Shown: one piece after another, positions 6,693 through 9,040 of the stretch
How the letters are laid out: each line of letters opens with the position of its first letter
Position numbering within the stretch: the stretch's first letter is position 1
Source of the DNA: Desulfobacterales bacterium
GTDB lineage: Bacteria > Desulfobacterota > Desulfobulbia > Desulfobulbales > Desulfocapsaceae
Assembly: GCA_013042695.1 (NCBI GenBank)
Contig: JABDPQ010000044.1
Span: 1 to 9,040, forward strand
Length of the DNA stretch: 9,040 nt
Reading direction: 5' to 3'
The notes under the pieces: generated by a model
What the model was told of the DNA's origin: nothing
Databases searched by the model: none
Seen by the model: only the letters and a program-made list of their open reading frames with translations
Translations under genes and position numbers: made by a program

Positions 6693-7988
6693 ATGGCTGA
6701 GATCGTAGATATTATTTCAGAAATATCCTTTGAAGATATTCCTGAAAAAGCTAAGCAAGCTGCCCGACTTTGCCTGCTGGATGCTGTCGGCTGTATGGTC
6801 GGAGGCATGAAATGCCCAGCGGTTTTAAACCTGGCTCAAACAATATCCCAGAAAAACCCGGGTACCACCAACATCGCAGCAACATCTCTGAGCAGCACCA
6901 GGCCCTGGGCTTCGTTTGTGAACAGCCACGCCTGCTCTTTTTTCGACCTCGATGACGGGCATAGGAGAGCCCAGGGGCATCCGGGCGGCGTCATTGTTCC
7001 CCTCTCGCTTATGATGGCTGCCGAAAACGGCTGCTCCGGAAAGGAGCTGCTCACTGCTATCGTTATCGGGTATGAGATTGGAGTACGTGGTGCGCTTATC
7101 ATGCGCCACGCCGGGGGTCCCCGGAAAGGCTCTGGGGGCTGGAGTATTACCGGCGGTGTGGCCGCAGTGGCAAAACTTTTAAAGCTGCCACCTCGGCAGA
7201 TAAACAATGCACTTGGTCTGGCTGAATATTTTGCTCCCCAGGCGCCCCAAGACCGATCTTTGGCCTATCCTTCTTCCATGAAAGAGGGCATGGCCTGGGC
7301 GTCATATTCAGCAATCAGCATTGTCGAGCTGGCAGCTGCCGGCTTTGACTCCATGACGCCCTATCTTGCAGACGCCAATCAAGGCAGTGATGCGGTTTTC
7401 ACCTATGAGATCTGCTCTGTTTATTTCAAAATGCATGCCTGCTGCCGCTTTTCACACCCGGTTATAGATGGTCTGGCAAATCTCGTTCAAAATCACGATT
7501 TTCTCATTGAAGACATAGATTCGGTGATGGTCGCCAGTTTTGAAAAAGCCATGCTGCTCAGCCATATGGCACCTGAAAACCCTGTTGCAGCGATGTACTC
7601 CATTCCATATATCATCGGTTGTTATCTGGTCAGAGGAAAGGTCGGGCCCCAGGAGATGGTGGATGATTCATTGACTGATCCAAAAATTTTGGAAATCGCC
7701 AAAAGGGTTGTGCTTCAAGAGGATCCCAGCATTACTGATCAGTTTCCTGAAAAATGCCTTGCCCGTGTTGCCATTACTTTAAAAAACGGTACTATACTTG
7801 CCACTGAGGCCCTCTCAGCCAGAGGTGATCCTGACAAGCCCTACACACTTGAAGAAATGCGGGTAAAGTTTATGGACTTAACAACCTCTCTACCTCGGAA
7901 CAGTCACGAATCGCTCTATTCTCATATCATGAATATCGATACGGCCTCCCCCCGCAAACTGTGGAACAAGCTGCACCTTACTATTTAA
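6693..7988 (+). CDS. MmgE/PrpD family protein (2-methylcitrate dehydratase / imino-acid epimerase superfamily)
   Basis: Members of this cytoplasmic family are 2-methylcitrate dehydratase, cis-aconitate decarboxylase and iminodisuccinate epimerase, all acting next to a carboxylate. The 431-residue product has the N-terminal helical part (DAVGCMVGG; FFDLDDGHR around 83-91, then HPGGVIVPLSL), a long helical region with SMKEGMAWASYSAI, and the conserved YFKMHACCRFSHPVIDG block (C250, C251, H255). The smaller C-terminal domain is also present (ARVAITLKNGT). Length is normal. It begins 36 bp after the second FAD oxidoreductase with AGGGTG ahead of the ATG, and no terminator is seen in the gap, so it belongs to the operon. 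There are no prpB/prpC genes in view, so a propionate role is not supported here. Given the oxidoreductases, epimerising or decarboxylating an imino/amino dicarboxylate is a reasonable inference, but no more than that. Confidence 0.9.
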   Translation: MAEIVDIISEISFEDIPEKAKQAARLCLLDAVGCMVGGMKCPAVLNLAQTISQKNPGTTNIAATSLSSTRPWASFVNSHACSFFDLDDGHRRAQGHPGGVIVPLSLMMAAENGCSGKELLTAIVIGYEIGVRGALIMRHAGGPRKGSGGWSITGGVAAVAKLLKLPPRQINNALGLAEYFAPQAPQDRSLAYPSSMKEGMAWASYSAISIVELAAAGFDSMTPYLADANQGSDAVFTYEICSVYFKMHACCRFSHPVIDGLANLVQNHDFLIEDIDSVMVASFEKAMLLSHMAPENPVAAMYSIPYIIGCYLVRGKVGPQEMVDDSLTDPKILEIAKRVVLQEDPSITDQFPEKCLARVAITLKNGTILATEALSARGDPDKPYTLEEMRVKFMDLTTSLPRNSHESLYSHIMNIDTASPRKLWNKLHLTI

Positions 7989-8104
7989 AAACCCTAGACG
8001 ATCATGTGGGTAAAAATTACACTATTGGCTCCGGCAAAAACTGTTTTTAATCGATATTGGCCCTTGCCTCACAGGCGATAGATGGCTGATTTCTGCGATC
8101 GTAT

Positions 8105-8176
8105 GACCTGAGCAGGCAGACCTGAAGCAGTTCAGTGCGACAAGACAGGTTTAAGAAATATTGGGGGCTAAGAAAT
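8105..8176 (+). repeat. Short direct repeats and a small hairpin upstream of the ABM gene
   Basis: GACCTGAGCAG (8105-8115) recurs almost exactly as GACCTGAAGCAG (8119-8130). The second copy runs into a small perfect hairpin, CTGAA-GCAG-TTCAG (8122-8135). TAAGAAAT occurs at 8152-8159 and again at 8169-8176. These are seen directly. A regulatory meaning is only possible, and some may be chance. Confidence 0.3.
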
Positions 8177-8209
8177 TTTAGAACCGTTAGGACAAATATG
8201 TACATGGAA

Positions 8210-8246
8210 ATTGTCTTTGCAGGTACTCGTAATTATATAAGACAAT
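8210..8246. repeat. 8-bp perfect inverted repeat, candidate operator
   Basis: ATTGTCTT (8210-8217) is the exact reverse complement of AAGACAAT (8239-8246), with 21 bases between. A third GACAA half-site lies at 8191-8195, and a palindrome ATGTACAT at 8198-8205. The repeat arms cover the promoter-like boxes, which would suit a dimeric repressor or activator. No regulator gene is in the window to pair it with. Confidence 0.4.
8211..8239 (+). promoter_or_regulatory. Possible sigma-70-type promoter for the ABM gene
   Basis: TTGTCT (8211-8216) and TATATA (8234-8239) are 17 bases apart, giving 4 of 6 matches to each consensus. An alternative -10 is TATAAG at 8236 with a longer spacer. It lies about 50 bp before the start codon. 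The match is modest and is supported mainly by position and by the overlapping inverted repeat. Confidence 0.35.
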
Positions 8247-8279
8247 AGCTAAATTGGTGCAGTGCAAAAATCTATACAA

Positions 8280-8287
8280 AGGGGTGA
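8280..8287 (+). promoter_or_regulatory. Ribosome binding site of the ABM gene
   Basis: AGGGGTGA ends four bases before the ATG at 8292. It fixes that ATG as the start, in preference to the in-frame GTG at 8262, which has no such site and would place the ribosome binding site inside the gene. Confidence 0.6.
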
Positions 8288-8291
8288 TGAA

Positions 8292-8585
8292 ATGAGTGTA
8301 CTGGTAATTATCAAACGGGTATTTCGCATGGAGCATACTGAAAAGCTCGTACCGCTTCTCAAGGAATTACGCGCTAAATCAGAAACACAGCCGGGTTTTC
8401 TCTCACGAACAACCTATTCAAAATTAAGTGATCCAGCGGAATTTATTGTCATCAATGAATGGGAGACGGCAGATGACTGGATCAACTGGATGAATCAGAA
8501 GGAGGCTCGGGACATTCAGGGACAGATCGATTCTCTTATCGGGGAGAAAACCTTCTTCGAGATCTACAAGCCCGAGGAATTCTAA
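8292..8585 (+). CDS. ABM-domain protein (antibiotic biosynthesis monooxygenase-like)
   Basis: This small cytoplasmic protein of 97 residues has the dimeric alpha/beta ABM fold shared by quinol monooxygenases, heme-degrading enzymes and many uncharacterised proteins. The pattern is a first strand VLVIIKRVF (3-11), a helix EKLVPLLKELRAKS, the family turn QPGFLSRTTY (33-42), then a strand and helix FIVINEWETADDWINWM (51-67). A final strand TFFEIYKPEE closes the fold. Such proteins use no cofactor or bind heme or quinols, and nothing here selects among these. A ribosome binding site supports the ATG at 8292. It is separated from the operon by about 300 bp and probably transcribed alone, so a link to the redox genes is not shown. 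Transposase debris begins about 15 bp past the stop, so any native terminator has been lost or replaced. Confidence 0.82.
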   Translation: MSVLVIIKRVFRMEHTEKLVPLLKELRAKSETQPGFLSRTTYSKLSDPAEFIVINEWETADDWINWMNQKEARDIQGQIDSLIGEKTFFEIYKPEEF

Positions 8586-8599
8586 AGCCTTTTGTAATA

Positions 8600-8786
8600 G
8601 AGATATTCGTGATGGCAGTCTGGGCAACGAATTCGGGCTAACTCGTGATGAGGGTCTCCGCATTCCAAAAATTCCCTCACGATATGGGAGACTACCGGTC
8701 GATAGAATCCATATTTTCTGGAGAAAAATCACCTGAATCCGTGACGGCTTTGTATCGAATTACAAGTAACTATTTGTTGTTGTCAT
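8600..8786 (-). pseudogene. IS91-like transposase remnant, N-terminal zinc-ribbon part
   Basis: Reading the minus strand from 8728 down to 8600 gives 43 residues that look like the transposase zinc-binding domain of IS91-type elements: KYGFYRPVVSHIVREFLECG, then ARIRCPDCHHEYL. The C and CPDC cysteines are the first half of the zinc site. The second half (usually LAFSCK...CPSC) is absent because the resemblance stops at 8600. Upstream there is an in-frame TGA (8731-8729). The likely earlier part (YKAVTDSGDFS, from 8754) is in another frame, and a candidate start ATG at 8786 (MTTTNSYL) runs into a stop at once. It is therefore a frameshifted, truncated relic. Assignment rests on recalled family resemblance, without a database search. 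Confidence 0.6.
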
Positions 8787-8805
8787 AAAAAATATCTTAT
8801 GCATT

Positions 8806-8840
8806 GGGTGGCCGGCTTCACCCCGCCGCCCTTCGGGGCG
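8806..8840. repeat. Two adjacent GC-rich hairpins between the transposase remnants
   Basis: GGGTG (8806-8810) pairs with CACCC (8819-8823) over an 8-base loop. CGCCC (8827-8831) pairs with GGGCG (8836-8840) over a TTCG loop, giving the very stable C(UUCG)G form if transcribed on the plus strand. No T-run follows directly, so a standard terminator is unlikely. The position between two transposase fragments would suit an element end, since IS91-type ends carry subterminal hairpins. Confidence 0.45.
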
Positions 8841-8847
8841 CCCGATA

Positions 8848-9039
8848 TCACTTCATCTGCTGTGTTGACAACTCGTTGATATACCCAAGTATTACCAACA
8901 TTGTTGCCGCCTTGCATCTGTAGTGTTCTTGGACGCTCACGGATTCAGGGATCATAAGCATCCGATTTGAGTACCAGCCTGTGTCCCGCACCACCTGGGA
9001 CATTCGTTCTGGAATATGGTGAGTAATCGCAGCGATAAA
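8848..9039 (-). pseudogene. IS91-like transposase remnant, C-terminal part (runs off the window)
   Basis: The minus strand is open from the window edge (9039) to a TGA at 8850-8848, giving 63 residues. The first part, FIAAITHHIPERMSQVV followed by TGWYSNRM, resembles the stretch after the Y2 catalytic core of IS91-type transposases (typically ITxHIP...YYGWYSNKxRG). After SNRM the family resemblance stops, and the tail (EHYRCKAATMLVILGYINELS) is not recognised, so the 3' part of the transposase appears replaced or truncated. Because this later portion lies upstream, in reading direction, of the zinc-ribbon piece at 8786-8600, the two cannot be one gene in its original order. The true extent to the right cannot be seen. 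Confidence 0.58.
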
Positions 9040-9040
9040 C

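Larger units (their letters stand above)
7989..8291. other. Non-coding interval between the operon and the ABM gene
   Basis: No open frame with coding character was found on either strand across these 303 bases. No classic terminator (GC stem plus T-run) follows the MmgE/PrpD gene. The nearest structure is a weak hairpin at 8064-8078 (GCCT-CAC-AGGC plus one wobble and one A-T pair) without a T-tract. The second half holds short repeats, a promoter-like pair and an inverted repeat, listed separately, so the ABM gene probably has its own promoter. Confidence 0.6.

Noticed and set aside
8064..8078. Hairpin after the operon as a rho-independent terminator
   Set aside because: The stem is short, includes a wobble pair, and has no T-run after it.
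8262..8291. GTG start at 8262 for the ABM protein
   Set aside because: It would put the clear AGGGGTGA ribosome binding site inside the gene, and the added ten residues do not belong to the ABM fold.
8424..8732. 102-codon minus-strand frame crossing the ABM gene
   Set aside because: It runs antisense through the ABM gene and is a shifted frame of the transposase remnant. Its own sequence has no recognisable domain.
1..9040. CRISPR arrays, tRNA or rRNA genes
   Set aside because: No regularly spaced repeats and no cloverleaf or rRNA-like segments were seen on either strand.

Overview
The window looks like a bacterial chromosome with moderate GC. Gene style and the IS91-like transposase remnants at the right end would fit a Desulfobacterota-type proteobacterium, but that is an inference from protein resemblance only and is held weakly. 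No rRNA, tRNA or CRISPR array was seen.

Positions 1-7988 hold one tightly packed plus-strand operon that starts before the window. It opens with the end of a DppC-type peptide/opine ABC permease, followed by the two ATPases DppD and DppF. Four redox genes follow directly: a DadA/HcnC-type FAD amino-acid oxidoreductase (2725-3864), a small HcnA-like [2Fe-2S] protein (3851-4156), an HcnB-like FAD protein with a C-terminal [2Fe-2S] (BFD-like) segment (4153-5553), and a second HcnC-type FAD oxidoreductase (5550-6656). An MmgE/PrpD-family protein (6693-7988) closes the operon. Most junctions are overlaps of 4-14 bp or gaps of about 10 bp, and the largest gap is 36 bp, so co-transcription and translational coupling are likely.

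The gene order HcnA-HcnB-HcnC matches hydrogen cyanide synthase and its relatives, the opine oxidases and multi-subunit D-hydroxyproline/L-proline dehydrogenases. With a dedicated oligopeptide/opine-type importer, a second FAD oxidoreductase and an MmgE/PrpD protein (a family that includes an iminodisuccinate epimerase), the most economical reading is uptake and oxidative breakdown of an imino- or N-substituted amino acid. The substrate cannot be read from the sequence.

Positions 7989-8291 are non-coding and carry repeats, a weak promoter-like pair and an 8-bp perfect inverted repeat around it. They lead into a short gene for an ABM-fold (antibiotic biosynthesis monooxygenase-like) protein (8292-8585) with a good ribosome binding site.

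Positions 8586-9040 contain no intact gene. On the minus strand they hold two decayed pieces of IS91-type (Y2/zinc-ribbon) transposases in the wrong order for a single gene: a piece from after the catalytic core (9039-8848), then a zinc-ribbon N-terminal piece (about 8786-8600). Two small GC-rich hairpins lie between them. The N-terminal piece breaks off only about 15 bp past the ABM stop codon.
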